Shown: positions 32,780 to 43,820 of the stretch, one piece after another
Layout: each line of letters opens with the position of its first letter
Position numbering within the stretch: the stretch's first letter is position 1
Assembly (NCBI RefSeq): GCF_027887165.1
Contig: NC_077232.1
Coordinates: 84,274,541-84,338,540, forward strand
Origin: Monodelphis domestica
Lineage: Eukaryota > Chordata > Mammalia > Didelphimorphia > Didelphidae
DNA: 64,000 nt
Direction of reading: 5' to 3'
The notes under the pieces: model-generated
The model's input: the letters and a program-made list of their open reading frames with translations, nothing else
Databases searched by the model: none
Told to the model about the DNA's origin: nothing
Program-made: the position numbers and the translations under genes

Positions 32780-34315
32780 TTTTTTTTTCTAAAAGTGGAG
32801 GGTGTTGATTTCTTTACTAAAAGTAAAGCATAATTTATTTAGATAAAAATTTAAGTCTATTCAGCTAATACATGACTCTTGGCTCTTTTGGTTAATCACA
32901 AATCTAGAATATTATCTTGAGCATAGTGGACATCTTATTCAATGGGGTCAATTCAAAGGGATCAATCATTTCATCCAGTGTAGCATAGTAGAAAAGTCCC
33001 TGAACTTAGTGTTAGATGATCTGTTTGAATTCTGGAATTACCACTTATTAGCTATGTGGTTTTAGTCAAATTCCCTTATCTCTCTGATTCTGACTCCTTG
33101 CTTACATGATACCCCTTACTACCTCATTAAAGGTACTGATATTCTAAAAAGATTATGAAAGGAAGTGTTTTATAAATAGTTAGCTACTCTAAAAATGCAA
33201 ATTGTCATTATGATGAGTTGATGTATTTACAAAAATGATGATTAAATAGCTACTGGTTTTATAAAAAAATAAAAATGCTGGATCTGGTATTATTCTGAGG
33301 CTCTGTTCTCCTACTAAATAGCTTCATGACCTTGACCTTAATGATCTACAAGTTACTTCTTCTCTTTTGTTCACTTTTCTTATGCATAAAATTAGGTATT
33401 TGGACAAGATGGCACCTAAATTCGATGTTCTATGGTCCAAGATTCATTTTAATTCAGACATCTTATTTTTTTGTAATCCTATATGGACAACACAGTGTTA
33501 TGTCCTTGGGAAAAGGCAAAGAAGTAGAAAATAGTATCCTTTTCCCAGAAAGAATCTACATTTTAGTTGGAAGAAAAGACATTTATAATGAGATGGCTAA
33601 TAATTACCTAATGATGTTTTTTTAAGGACCAAATTAGTGGTACAGATTGGGAGGTAGTTGAGTAGACATAATTAGGAAAGATTTCAGAGAAAATAGACAA
33701 TATACTTCCTCAACATACTTTTGATTCTTTGATCACATCAATGTGGGTATTACTTCCAGGGGTATCCATGAAAACCCATCCATGTTTTCTCTTTTATGTA
33801 ACTCTTCCCTGTGTTCTCCCATGAATCTTACATAGATAATCCACCCAACATCTTGGTCTTCTTCCTTAAGATCTTTTTCATTCAATGGATATCATTTGTT
33901 ATCCCTTGTTCTCACTATATGATGAGCCCATCTCCTATATATATCTTGTGTAATATCTTGTCTGCCACTTTTTTTTGTATAAAAGTTACCATTAATAATA
34001 TGCTGTTATATGGTCATTTGCAGCAAAAATTTGCCCTTGTACTTTGGATCATTTGAGCTTTAAACAGAGTAACACAATCCCATGGCCTACATGATTAATA
34101 TTTTTCAAAGCCAATAGAAGTCAAAAAAAGAAAACCCATAGTTATCTGGGTAGATTAACTCATATAACTCAGTTCATCTTCTGCCTTACTTATTGTCAAA
34201 GATCCTTGAATTTTTATTCATGTTGTTTCATTCACTTCTTCTGTGTACCTCTACAAATCCTACCAATATTCCAAAGTTTTGCTCAGTACCCATCTCTTCC
34301 AGGAAGTTGTCAGTG
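32780..34315. other. Unassigned AT-rich sequence with old SINE traces
   Basis: A MIR3-like head and core are visible at 32975-33090 (GTGTAGCATAGTAGAAAAGT; TTAGCTATGTGGTTTTAGTC). No gene seen. Confidence 0.35.
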
Positions 34316-34319
34316 ACTA

Positions 34320-34440
34320 GAGTCACAGGCAGAAAAGATCTTAGACATCATCTAATCCAGCTTGATCATTTTAAAGAGAAAGAAACTGAGACCCAGCTTG
34401 AGGGAAAGGACTTGTCTAAGGTCATATGCTAAGTTACTTA
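34320..34440 (-). repeat. MIR3-like fragment
   Basis: AAAGATCTTAGACATCATCT, AAGAAACTGAGACCCAGCTT, GACTTGTCTAAGGTCATATG. Confidence 0.55.
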
Positions 34441-34719
34441 TGATATCCCACTCATGGAATCTTGCCATGCCAGAAAAACCTTCATTTATACCAGGATATA
34501 TTGGCCCCATGCTTTCAGTTATAGTTAGAACATAACTATTTCTTGTTCTGGGAACTAAATTTTAGGAAAAACATTGATAAGCTATAGTTCATCCAGACAG
34601 AGGTGGCCAGGATAAGAAGGAGACTGGAGAACACACAATTTAAGGAGTGATTCTTAGAAGAATAAAAAGACTGGGGAGCAGGGAGGAAAGAAACAAAATA
34701 AATTGTTTTTAAGGCCACA

Positions 34720-34905
34720 TAATGTACTGGGAAGAGTGCTAGATTTGGAGTCAGTGGCTTAAGTAAGAATTCCAAATGTTCTACTTACTACTTGTATGAC
34801 CCTTAGAATAGTTATCTAATCTTTCTGGGTCTCAGTTTCCCTGTTTATAAAATAAGGAAGTTAAATTAAGTTACCTCTGAGGTCCTTTCCAGATACAAGG
34901 CTTGT
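34720..34905 (+). repeat. MIR3-like SINE
   Basis: ACTGGGAAGAGTGCTAGATT, TCTGGGTCTCAGTTTCCCTG, then TACCTCTGAGGTCCTTTCCA. Confidence 0.7.
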
Positions 34906-35214
34906 CACATGGAATATGGACTACATTCTGACTGGGATCCAGCAAAAGTACTGTTTCCTTTACTGTAGAAATAAAATGTATTCTACTTGTAGTGATTTGT
35001 GAGCTTGAATGCTGTGAGTGTAGACTATACTGATACACACAGAAGAATGGAGTGCCCAGAGTTTTTCAGTGTGTTGGAGCAAATCAACCTGATGAGTCAG
35101 TTCCAGTTCCTTTCTGTAAGGGAACCCAAAGGCAGCTAGGTCAAATAAGAGAACATACAGAAGCCCTTTGTTACTATCAAAGTGGTAATTATTATATGGG
35201 TGAGTAATGTTGTT

Positions 35215-35445
35215 CACTGATAAAGTGCTGAGGCTAGAATTAGGAAGACCTGAGTTCACTTCCAGCCTCAGTTACCTATTGGTCAAGTGATCATTGGCAG
35301 GTCACTTCTGTCTGCCTCAGTTTCCTCATCTGTAAAATAGAGATAACAGCATCTGCCTCCAAGGGTTGTTGTGAGAATCATAAGAGACAATAATTACAAA
35401 GTGCTTAGCACATAGTAAGTGCTATATCAATGTGATTGATGGTGA
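35215..35445 (+). repeat. CORE-SINE with MIR-like tail
   Basis: GGAAGACCTGAGTTCACTTC, GCCTCAGTTTCCTCATCTGT, GGGTTGTTGTGAGAATCATA, then TTAGCACATAGTAAGTGCTA. It is one of the best preserved of its class here. Confidence 0.85.
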
Positions 35446-35943
35446 AGCCACTGACAAAAAGATTAATTGTAGATGAAAAATGCCAGAGTCTCTGCTCTCA
35501 AAAATTTTACCATTTCATGTCAAATGATTGAGAGGATACAATACATAGTGGAATATTTCCCAAAGTAAAATATCACAGAGCAAAGGCAAGATCCAAACAT
35601 TTCCTCATTTTTCTAGATGAATTGTCCCTCATCATACAACCAGTTGGTGCCAAAGCAAAAAGAACCCTCATCTTCCAACTTGGTCGTCCATGCCTATTTC
35701 TTCCACTAGTACATACACTGGTTATCTCATGAATCAATTAATTGATTCTGAAGGAGGAGCAATCCATCCTTCCTTCCTTTTTGAGCAGTTCTAAGTCTTC
35801 CCTCCTCCCCATCTCATAGGTATTCATTTCATAGCTCTGTTTTTCCATGGTTACCACAGGGTCCTGTAAATACAGCGTTAGGCTACTGGTGCACTTCATT
35901 CAATCTTTGACAAATTCTCTCCTCCTGCCTGGTTTTTGTTTCA

Positions 35944-35960
35944 CCTTCCCCCCCCCCCCC
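35944..35960. repeat. Poly(C) run
   Basis: A run of about a dozen C bases in an otherwise AT-rich stretch. Length is prone to sequencing error. Confidence 0.8.
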
Positions 35961-36024
35961 TGAACACCACCCTCTGCAGATTTTTCTAGGATATCTTTAG
36001 GAGGCCAGAAACAAAGTCTGCTTC

Positions 36025-36270
36025 TTATTTTTCCAGGGATGGGAGAGCGCCAGCAGTGCAAAAAGCATTCTGGTCAGTATTTGGAGAGTATTTCACATGT
36101 GGTGAATTTGAGGATTGACATTAGAAAGCTTTGATGTGTGTGCTAGTCAAATTGACAGAAAGAATAAAGGTGGAGAAAGTCATTATTCATGCCAGTCACA
36201 GAGGAATGAATGTCAAATTAATGATCTTCTTAACAGGCAGGTATAGGGGCTAAATTCTCTCCCCTTAAAA
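36025..36270. other. Candidate conserved non-coding element
   Basis: Non-repeat stretch with GTCAAATTGACAGAAAGAAT, CATTATTCATGCCAGTCACA and AATGTCAAATTAATGATCTT. Several TAAT cores and TGACA (TALE-type) motifs occur close together. Inference only. Confidence 0.3.
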
Positions 36271-36289
36271 GCTAAGAGAGTGCTGCCTA

Positions 36290-36450
36290 CAATCATAGCA
36301 TGCCAGATCAAGAAGAGATGCTAAAGATCCTCTCATTTGGGCAATCCATTCACTTCAGAGAAAATTGATGTCCAAAGAGAGTAATGGCTTGCTTGAAGAC
36401 ATAAAGCTAATGACCAAACCAGAACTAAAAACTCAAGTTCTTATCCCCAG
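36290..36450 (-). repeat. MIR3-like fragment
   Basis: CAATCATAGCATGCCAGATC, GATGCTAAAGATCCTCTCAT, then an old reversed core. Confidence 0.45.
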
Positions 36451-36534
36451 ATTAATAATCTTTTCTTACTCAAAGTGGCCTGCCAGCTGTTCCCTTATAA
36501 ACAACATTCTATCTCTTCCCCTAAACTTTTGTAC

Positions 36535-36680
36535 AATTTCATTCACACTCACATTTAGACTCTCACTCACATACACTTTCACATTCCATCATACACACTC
36601 ACACACACTCACACATTTTCACACTCATAGACACACTTATACATACCCTCCTACATACTCACACTCACACTCGTGCATAC
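36535..36680. repeat. Imperfect (ACACTC)n-like simple repeat
   Basis: Degenerate CACTCACACACACTCACACA units over about 140 bases. Confidence 0.8.
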
Positions 36681-36714
36681 TACACTCAGCTTCATATCTG
36701 GAATGTACTCACTC

Positions 36715-36842
36715 ATTCAACTCACCTTGTCACATCCTTAGGTTCTTCTCAAAGTCAGCCCCAGCTGCTGCTTCCTACATAAAGAAGACCTTCCCGGATC
36801 CTTCTAGTTATTAGCCCTCTTGAAGTTACTTCCCATTACATT
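36715..36842 (+). repeat. L2 LINE 3' region, left part
   Basis: GGTTCTTCTCAAAGTCAGCC and AAGACCTTCCCGGATCCTTC are L2 blocks; the copy resumes at 37091 after a SINE. Confidence 0.6.
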
Positions 36843-37090
36843 CCAGTGGGCAGCTAGTAGATAGAGCGCCAGACCTAGAGTCAGGAAGATCTGGGTTCAA
36901 ATCCAGCCTCAGATACTTATTGTGTGACCCTGGGCAAGTCACTTGTACCCTTGTTTGCCTATATTTCTTCAGCTATAAAAGAGCTGGAGAAGAAAATGAC
37001 AAACTACTCCATTTTCTCTATCTGATCCAGTATCCAAGAAAACCCCCAAAAGGGTCACAAAGAGTTGGATAGGACTGAAAGGAATAAATG
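36843..37090 (+). repeat. tRNA-derived SINE with RTE-like tail, nested in L2
   Basis: GGGCAGCTAGTAGATAGAGC, GGTTCAAATCCAGCCTCAGA (box B-like), CCCTGGGCAAGTCACTTGTA, tail AGGGTCACAAAGAGTTGGAT. Confidence 0.88.
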
Positions 37091-37215
37091 ACAATGCCTT
37101 GCATTCACTTATTTGGGTAGACATCATAACTCTGAATAGAAACTAAGTTCCCTGAGGCCAGGGACCTTTTAGGTCCAGTACAGTTTCTGACACTTCTTTG
37201 ATGGATACTGTGTGG
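37091..37215 (+). repeat. L2 LINE 3' region, right part
   Basis: AATGCCTTGCATTCACTTAT, then AAGTTCCCTGAGGCCAGGGA and CAGTTTCTGACACTTCTTTG continue the L2 order. Confidence 0.55.
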
Positions 37216-37644
37216 CTGACTGAATAGAAATTGCAGTGTCATAGAATCATAGAATTTCCAAATTGGAAAAGACCAAGTTGTTCCAGTTCCTCTGTAATAT
37301 GCCAGATAAATGGATATAGAATGTTCTTAAAGACCATCAGGATGAAACCACATTGCCTTTTGGGGTGACCATATTACACAGTTGACTTCTGTTGAAAGAC
37401 AACAGAAATTAGTGAAAAAACACTGGGCTCAGAGGCAAGATACATGGAGCTGGCTGCCAACTTTGGCTCATACTAGCTAAGCGACCCTGTGCAATTCTGT
37501 TCACCTGTGATTCTGGTTTTTCACTATAAAATATAAATACTAATCCTTGAGTCAACTACCATAATCTGAGAAAATGATTCTGCAAAGTAATGTAGTTTAG
37601 AAATGGGAGCTATTATCATTAGCCCTTTAGGGAGTGGCCTTCTT

Positions 37645-38200
37645 CTTTGGAATATATGGGCTATTCAGAAAGGACTACCATCTCTGGTGACCCTTTTTTC
37701 AGAACTGCTCCTCCATCTTTGGTGTCCAACTTTCACCCATTCTCACCTGAGGTTCCAAGAAGCTAGAGTAGGGACAGTAGCCTACACCTTTGGTAAAATC
37801 ATCTCAGCAAATGGGTTAAACCAGGTTGAGGGCAGCCACAGACTCATTGGTGATTTAGGGGTATATCTCCACCAGGCATGTGAAGACTTCCCCCAGTCGG
37901 AAGAGAGGATAAGAATAATGTGTTCCAATGGCCATGGAGGAACCTAAAGCAGATACTGTGGAGCTCTTAGAGCTTGGCTTGACAACCGTCAAGGTCATCT
38001 ACTACAGCCTGAGTCATCCTTAGCTGAACTGCTTTTTGTCTTGCTGCTAGACTTCAGTGACTCAGGAAGACAAGAGTGAGACTGATGGTTTTGCACGACT
38101 CTGCCTTACTTAAATCTACTCACGTGCTAGACAAGACATCATCCTTGTGATGTCATCAGTCCTCTTCAAACATAAAAGGAGAAACAACAAGAGTAATCTT
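37645..38200 (+). repeat. Unassigned interspersed repeat, most complete copy
   Basis: It carries AACCAGGTTGAGGGCAGCCA, GTCAAGGTCATCTACTACAG, AGACTTCAGTGACTCAGGAA, ACAAGACATCATCCTTGTGA and an A-rich AACAACAAG end. It matches 9445-9672 plus 13382-13625. The end resembles an RTE-type terminus, but the family is uncertain. Confidence 0.6.
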
Positions 38201-38239
38201 TTTCTCTGAGTACTTAGGAAGGGCAATGACTTCCTAATT

Positions 38240-38415
38240 CATAAGATCGTAGATTTTGAGTTGGAAGGGACCTTAAAGATTATGTGATTAAATCCATTCA
38301 TTTTAGAAAAGATAAAGTTGAGATCTAGTTCAGGGAGGCAGCTTGCCCATGGACAATAAAAGCAAAAACTTATGTTAAAGCCTAAATTTGTTAACTTCAA
38401 AAGCTCTCTCTGCTG
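38240..38415 (-). repeat. MIR3-like SINE
   Basis: ATAAGATCGTAGATTTTGAG, TTGGAAGGGACCTTAAAGAT, then a reversed core and head. Confidence 0.6.
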
Positions 38416-38434
38416 TATACAAGGTCAATGGCCT

Positions 38435-38655
38435 TGAGGCAACCAGATGATAGACCTGAGTTCAAATCTGGTCTCATATTTGAGGTTGTATAAGCTGTGG
38501 CTAGTCACTTAACCTGTTTGCCTCAGTTTTATCAACTATAAAATAGGAATAATACTATCACCTTCCTCACAGTGCTGTTGTGAGGACCAACCAAGAAAAT
38601 ATTTGTCAAATGCTTAGCACAGAACGTGGCACACATTAGGTGTTTAGTAAATGAT
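38435..38655 (+). repeat. CORE-SINE with MIR-like tail
   Basis: GACCTGAGTTCAAATCTGGT, GTTTGCCTCAGTTTTATCAA, GTGCTGTTGTGAGGACCAAC, CAGAACGTGGCACACATTAG. Confidence 0.8.
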
Positions 38656-39029
38656 TATATCTTTTCTTCCTTTGTCCAGTTCTCATCTTCTATAACCACT
38701 ACTCTTTACTGAGTAATCAAACATAGTTAGTTATACAGACATCATAAAATGAAATAAAGTTAAAACTGAAAACAATTTCTCAATATGCATTCCTCCTAGC
38801 TGTGTGATTTGGGGCTGCACTTAACTTCTCTGAGACTCAGATATCTTATCTTTAAAAAGCCCAAAGTGGTGATTTGCTCTTTCTACCTTACAAGATTTAT
38901 TATGAGGATGGTACTTGGTAACTCAAAGTACTAAAGAAATGTGAGTTGTTAGGAATATTATCGTGGTGGAGTTAATCAGCTGAATCTGTCCAGTATTTCC
39001 TGGTGAGAGTACCCCATTTGGAGAATTCA

Positions 39030-39150
39030 AGTACTTAGAGGTTGGTCCAGCGTCTAAGATGCCAAGGTCTTCTACTGCACCCTGCATCATACCAGTACGT
39101 AGTCGTGAAATGAACTCCTCTGGCCACTTCCGGTGAGGTATGTGAATGAT
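39030..39150 (+). repeat. Unassigned interspersed repeat, third partial copy
   Basis: AAGATGCCAAGGTCTTCTAC and TGCACCCTGCATCATACCAG match the middle of the 37645 copy. Confidence 0.45.
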
Positions 39151-39302
39151 GAAGGATGCTCTTTTTGACTCCAAGATGGCAGCAAGGGTACCTGTGTCAA
39201 AGAGGATTTGGCACTGAACTAGGAAGAGTAGACTTGAAAAGTAAAGGTATATTCTCATAAATATATAGCTAGAATCCCTCCCCCCCTTCTCTACCCTAGC
39301 AG

Positions 39303-39592
39303 TGATGACAGCTGCTCACCCATAGCATCAGGCTCATGTAATGCCTGGGTGAGCTCAAGAGAGGATCTCGAGCTCCTGGCTACCTATTTTTGCTTTGTTC
39401 TTGAATGTAAGTGCCTGAATAACTATCATGATAGATGAACCTTGGTGGAGTATAGCTGCTACTGGAGTGTAGGAGTTCCTCTTCCTTTTTAAATAAAAGC
39501 TGCCTTTAATAAACTGCTTCTTTTACAGTTAATGGTTCTGTGAGCCACAGTACTTTCAAGGGATTAAAGCACCCTCTGAGTGATACAAGTCA
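39303..39592 (+). mobile_element. Possible solo LTR
   Basis: It starts TGATGACAGCTGCTCACC and ends near ACAAGTCA, with two AATAAA signals close together (AAATAAAAGCTGCCTTTAAT) in the second half. No partner copy is present, so the call rests on layout alone. Confidence 0.35.
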
Positions 39593-39789
39593 TAGTCTTT
39601 CTTCGTTTTTTTTTTGACCAGTAAAATTCTATTGTTTCCAGAAGAAACTCTGAAATAGAATCCTGTTTTGAAGTAGCAATAATGCTCCAATCAAACAATT
39701 AATATGCTTTTATTATTTATGCTTATTAAAGTGTCTGTGTTCTAGATACTTTTTTAAGCCCCTATAATTTTCTCTTTTAAAAAATCCTT

Positions 39790-39975
39790 AGGGGTTAGCT
39801 GTGTGGCTCAGTGGATTTAGAGTCAGACCTAGAGACAGGAGGTACTAGGTTCAAATCTGGCCTCAGCCACTTCCTAGCTGTGTGACCCTGGGCAAGTCAC
39901 TTAACCCCCATTGACTAGCCCTTACCACTCTTCTGCCTTGTAGCCAATATACAACATTGACTCTAAAAAGGTAAG
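39790..39975 (+). repeat. tRNA-derived SINE with GTAAGGGTTT-type tail
   Basis: GTTAGCTGTGTGGCTCAGTG, GGTTCAAATCTGGCCTCAGC, CCCTGGGCAAGTCACTTAAC, tail AAAAAGGTAAGGGCTTTTTT. Confidence 0.9.
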
Positions 39976-39989
39976 GGCTTTTTTAAAAG

Positions 39990-40190
39990 AAAAAAAATGC
40001 TTACCTTCTGTTTAGAATCTATACTAAGTATTAGTTCCAAGGAAGAAGAACAGTGAGGAGTAGGCAATTGGGGATAAGTGACTCACACAGGATCATTAAG
40101 CTAGGAAATAGGTGAGGTAGGATTTAAATCTAGGACTCCTCCTCTTCAGTCCTGACTCTCTATCCTCTGAGTTACCTCTCTGCCTCTATA
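39990..40190 (-). repeat. tRNA-derived SINE, inverted partner of 39790-39975
   Basis: Its tail faces the tail of the previous copy: AAAATGCTTACCTTCTGTTT, then GTAGGCAATTGGGGATAAGT and TCTATCCTCTGAGTTACCTC. Confidence 0.8.
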
Positions 40191-40492
40191 CCCCTATAAT
40201 TTTCACAGAGCCCAGTTGGGTAAAGGGTTATTGTAAATTGGCATCATCCATGATTATTGATTTTTATAAGGTTCAGGAATGTATTATTCCTGTACTAGTA
40301 ATGCATGGTGATGCAGAGGAGAGGACTCTACAAGTACCCAAGCAGCCCTGAGTCTAGGGAGCATGCTTTGGAGGTGAGTGAAATACCATAGTTTCAAGTT
40401 AGTAGAGAGCAAGTGTATGAACTTTTACAAAAGATTTCTGCTGGTTTTTTGAAGGGGGAGGGGTCCATGTAAGAGGATACTACTATGAGGGG

Positions 40493-40730
40493 GAAGATAG
40501 GTGGCACAGTAGATAAGAAAATCAGACACAGAGTCAAGAAAAGTCATCTTACTAAGTTCCAATTTGGTCTCAGACACTAACTATAACTCTGGGCAAGTCA
40601 CAACCTTTTTTGCCTTGGTTTCCCCACCTGTAAAATAAGCTGGAGAAGGAAAGGCAAATTACTCTAGTATCTTCACCAAGAAACCCCAAATGAAATCATG
40701 AAGAGTTGGACATAACTGAAATGACTGAAC
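40493..40730 (+). repeat. tRNA-derived SINE with RTE-like tail, then (CA)n
   Basis: AGATAGGTGGCACAGTAGAT, CTCTGGGCAAGTCACAACCT, GAAGAGTTGGACATAACTGA; the tail continues into a short CA repeat to 40757. Confidence 0.85.
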
Positions 40731-41189
40731 ACACACACACAAACACACACACACACGGACTGTAATGAAGGCACCACTGGAAGGTCTTTGCACACTGCTG
40801 TGGATCAGAGGAGAAATAAATAATAGAAGACAATGCCATTAAGGCATAATATAAATTGTCTAAAGTCATAGAAACTACTTAATTCTTCAGGGAGATATCC
40901 AGAAAAAGGAATATTGAAAATTAGTTCCTAAACCTTCTAGATCTGGTCAATATTTACTAAATGAAATCGAAAACCATAATAAAAAAGATAGAATGGTCCA
41001 TCTGAAAGATGTGAGAGGGAACCCTAGATGGAATATAGTCTAAAAATGAACCAAGCCCATGTATCCGAGACTTTGGGGCTATTTATTAAATGGTGATAAT
41101 AACACTCTTCCCACCCTCTTCACTGAACTACCAAGAGGAAGACCAGAATTTCCATGAATGATCATAGTGGGAGAAGTCTTCTCTTTGAC

Positions 41190-41350
41190 TAAAACAGAGC
41201 ATTGAACTTGGACTCAGGAAGACCTCCAACCACAGATGTTTACTAGCTTGTGACTCTAAGCAAATCCTTTAACCTTTATAATCATCATTGGTAAAATCAA
41301 GAGGTTGGATACGATGGCCTTGAAAATCCTTCTGACTCTAAGTATCAGAC
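41190..41350 (+). repeat. MIR3-like SINE
   Basis: CATTGAACTTGGACTCAGGA, CTTGTGACTCTAAGCAAATC, GAGGTTGGATACGATGGCCT. Confidence 0.65.
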
Positions 41351-41489
41351 CTGGAACTCAAATCTAATCTCCTCACCTAAAATCCAGAGCCCTTTCTCAT
41401 GTATGCTGTCTAAATTCTATAAAGGGGATCTCATGGGAAGACTTGATTTGTTCTGGTTTTGGCCAGGAGACAAAAATAGAACAGTCCTA

Positions 41490-41660
41490 AGATTTAGAGT
41501 TCAAAGGGGTCCACAAGATCATTCCCTTTAACCTCATTTTATAAAAGCAGAAACTGAATTCTCATGAGGTTTACAAGACTTGCCCAATGTTACACAAGTG
41601 GTGAGGAATTTGTATTCCAGTCTCCTGAGTCTAAGTTTAGGGGTTCTATTCCCAATTCCT
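41490..41660 (-). repeat. MIR3-like SINE
   Basis: TAAGATTTAGAGTTCAAAGG, CATTTTATAAAAGCAGAAAC, GACTTGCCCAATGTTACACA, then GTATTCCAGTCTCCTGAGTC. Confidence 0.55.
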
Positions 41661-41709
41661 CTCAGTGACATAATATGGTAAGAGGTTTTGTTTGTTTTGT
41701 TTTCTTTTG

Positions 41710-42190
41710 AAGAGATAACTGGTAGAACAGTAGATAGAATCCTGGATTCTATCTTGGATGCATCAAGAACCAAGTTCAAATCCACCCTTCAGACACTCCT
41801 TAGCTTTGTGTCCCTGGGCAAGCCACTTAACTTCTGTCTGCCTAGGTTGCACAGTAGATGGAGTGCCAAGCTCGAAGCCAGGGAGACTTCTATTGCTGAG
41901 TTCAAATCTGGCCTCAGACATTTACTAGCTATGTGGCCTTAGGCAAATGACTTATCCATGTTTGCCTCAATTTCCTCATCTATAAAATGTGCTGAAGAAG
42001 GAAATGACAAACCACTCTTGTACCTTTGCCAAGAAAACCCCAAATTGGGTCCTGAAGACTTACACTTCACTGAATGACTAAACAACAAGAAAAAGAGGAT
42101 AACGAAAGGGTCTACCTCCCAGGATTGTTGTGAGGGAAATGAGAGAATATTTTTCAAGTTCTTTGAAAACCTTGAAGGACAATCTAAATA
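41710..42190 (+). repeat. CORE-SINE split by a younger SINE
   Basis: The head and body (AACAGTAGATAGAATCCTGG to ACTTAACTTCTGTCTGCCTA) end at about 41845. The missing core-to-tail part resumes at about 42086 (GGATAACGAAAGGGTCTACC, GGATTGTTGTGAGGGAAATG). The gap is filled by the SINE at 41846-42085. Confidence 0.75.
41846..42085 (+). repeat. tRNA-derived SINE with RTE-like tail, nested
   Basis: GTTGCACAGTAGATGGAGTG, GAGTTCAAATCTGGCCTCAG, GAAGGAAATGACAAACCACT, ending GACTAAACAACAAG. Confidence 0.85.
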
Positions 42191-42409
42191 TTTTCTAATA
42201 TTAGAGGCATCCATCTCTAAATGTGAGGACAGAGTTACAAGGAAACAGATTTCAATGTGGGAAATTCCTAATGATGAGTTGCCCACAGTGATAGATGGAG
42301 AGATCTTTGTCAGGAGAGATGGTCAAGTGGAGTCTCGATGACTCCTGATTTACTTCTAGAAGTGCTACACTTCTGAAGAACAAGGATGCACTAAATTAGC
42401 AAGTTTCTA

Positions 42410-42480
42410 ATAAAGTTAAATATAAATTAAAGATTTATATTTAATAATAATAAATAATAATTTAATAAAAATTAAAAAAA
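42410..42480. repeat. AT-rich low-complexity tract
   Basis: TTTAATAATAATAAATAATA and neighbours. Confidence 0.85.
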
Positions 42481-42529
42481 TGTCATAGGAACTCTCTTCC
42501 CTACCTGGAGGGGACCTCTGTGGTCTTAC

Positions 42530-42800
42530 AGAAATGTTCGACATGCCATTGCATGTGCCTTTAAAACAGTGTAAACAGCTGAGCAGGGCAGCTAAGCAGT
42601 GCCTCAGTGCCCCTCACCTAGTGGCCAGGCGTCAGTCAGTGGGTTGCAACAAAGCCTTCGGCATTTGAGCAAGCCTAGAGGGGCCTGACACTGATGCGGT
42701 TTGGCAGCTCAAAGAGGCTGCCCATGACTTTCTCAGCCTCCCTAAGTAAATCATGGCCTTTGACCCTCCCCCTCTACACAATGTCCCATGAGTGGCCAGG
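42530..42800. other. Candidate conserved non-coding element
   Basis: It is more GC-rich than its surroundings and repeat-free: CATGCCATTGCATGTGCCTT, GTGGCCAGGCGTCAGTCAGT, GGCCTGACACTGATGCGGTT. Inference from texture. Confidence 0.28.
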
Positions 42801-43199
42801 CAGACCTACTCCAGGGAAGCCCTGGGGTCAGCCCAGAGCTGAATTGTCTGCACTTCAAACATTTGACCCTCTTCCTCTCTCAACTCTTTCTCACACCTAA
42901 AGATCAGGCCTTTGACCCCAGAGACTATACTTTGATCAGTACATGGAGTGATTTGTTTATCTTGCATATTAGCTCAGGCAGATGGGCTTAAACTGTAGAA
43001 TATCAGTTTATTGTGTTGGGGAGGGGGCTGGATTTCCCTTCCCCCTATGCTTTCATTTGGGAAAAGAACAGCTACCTCTGAGTCTTCCCATTTCTGGCTA
43101 CTTTAGCCCTGGTTGGGGACTGGAGAAAAAGGGTCATTTTCATAACGTTGCTGCTTCAAACTTTGAGTTAAAACAACTGATTCATAAATTATCTGAGTT

Positions 43200-43400
43200 G
43201 CCTCTGACCTGGGAACACAAAATGTTAGAGCTGGAGGAGACCTTAGAACACAGGGATGTTAGAACTACAAGGAATTTTAGAACACAATATGGCAGACCCA
43301 AAGGGGGCCTTGGAATCCAGTATGTCCAAATTGGAGGGGGGCTTCAATTCCCAGGACATCAAAGATGAAAGGACATGAGGGAACAGAACATCCTAGATGA
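43200..43400. repeat. Degenerate tandem of a MIR3-like tail motif
   Basis: Units of 30-36 bases, such as AAAATGTTAGAGCTGGAGGA, GATGTTAGAACTACAAGGAA, CAATATGGCAGACCCAAAGG and AGTATGTCCAAATTGGAGGG, follow one another and pass into a reversed MIR3 body to about 43570. The motif is the same kind as in the 25340 array. Confidence 0.65.
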
Positions 43401-43654
43401 AAGAAACTTTATATAAATCGTCGAGTTCAATCATCTTGTTTTTCAGATAAAGGAACAGATCTCAAAATGGGATATGACTCATACGAGGTTGCACAGTCCA
43501 GAATAGAACTAAGACTCAAAATCAGGTCTCCACGCTCCAGGCCTGGGCTCATTCCATTACACCACATTGTGATCTTGATTTGTAGGAATGGTAAGATCTC
43601 TTGAGTAAATGAATGGGTCCATGATCTCATCAATATGTGATTACTCCCTGAATA

Positions 43655-43820
43655 ACTATGGACAAGTCACTGACTCTCCCTCATTTTTATGACCTGAAAA
43701 ATGAGCATAATGATGCCTTGCAGTGTCTATCTCAGAGGTTGTTGGGAAGACCAAATAAAATCATGCATGTAAGGTGTTTTGCAAACCTTTATGGGCTGTA
43801 TAAATGCCAGGAGTTATTAT
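43655..43820 (+). repeat. CORE-SINE, 3' part
   Basis: GGACAAGTCACTGACTCTCC, GACCTGAAAAATGAGCATAA, GTGTTTTGCAAACCTTTATG, GCTGTATAAATGCCAGGAGT. Confidence 0.7.

Noticed and set aside
36365-36814. 149-codon plus-strand frame rich in His, Thr and Ser
   Set aside because: Much of it is translation of the ACACTC simple repeat and an L2 fragment.
38923-39258. 111-codon minus-strand frame that looked like a possible exon
   Set aside because: About half overlaps an interspersed repeat copy (39030-39150), and I see no splice-site pair or recognised domain.
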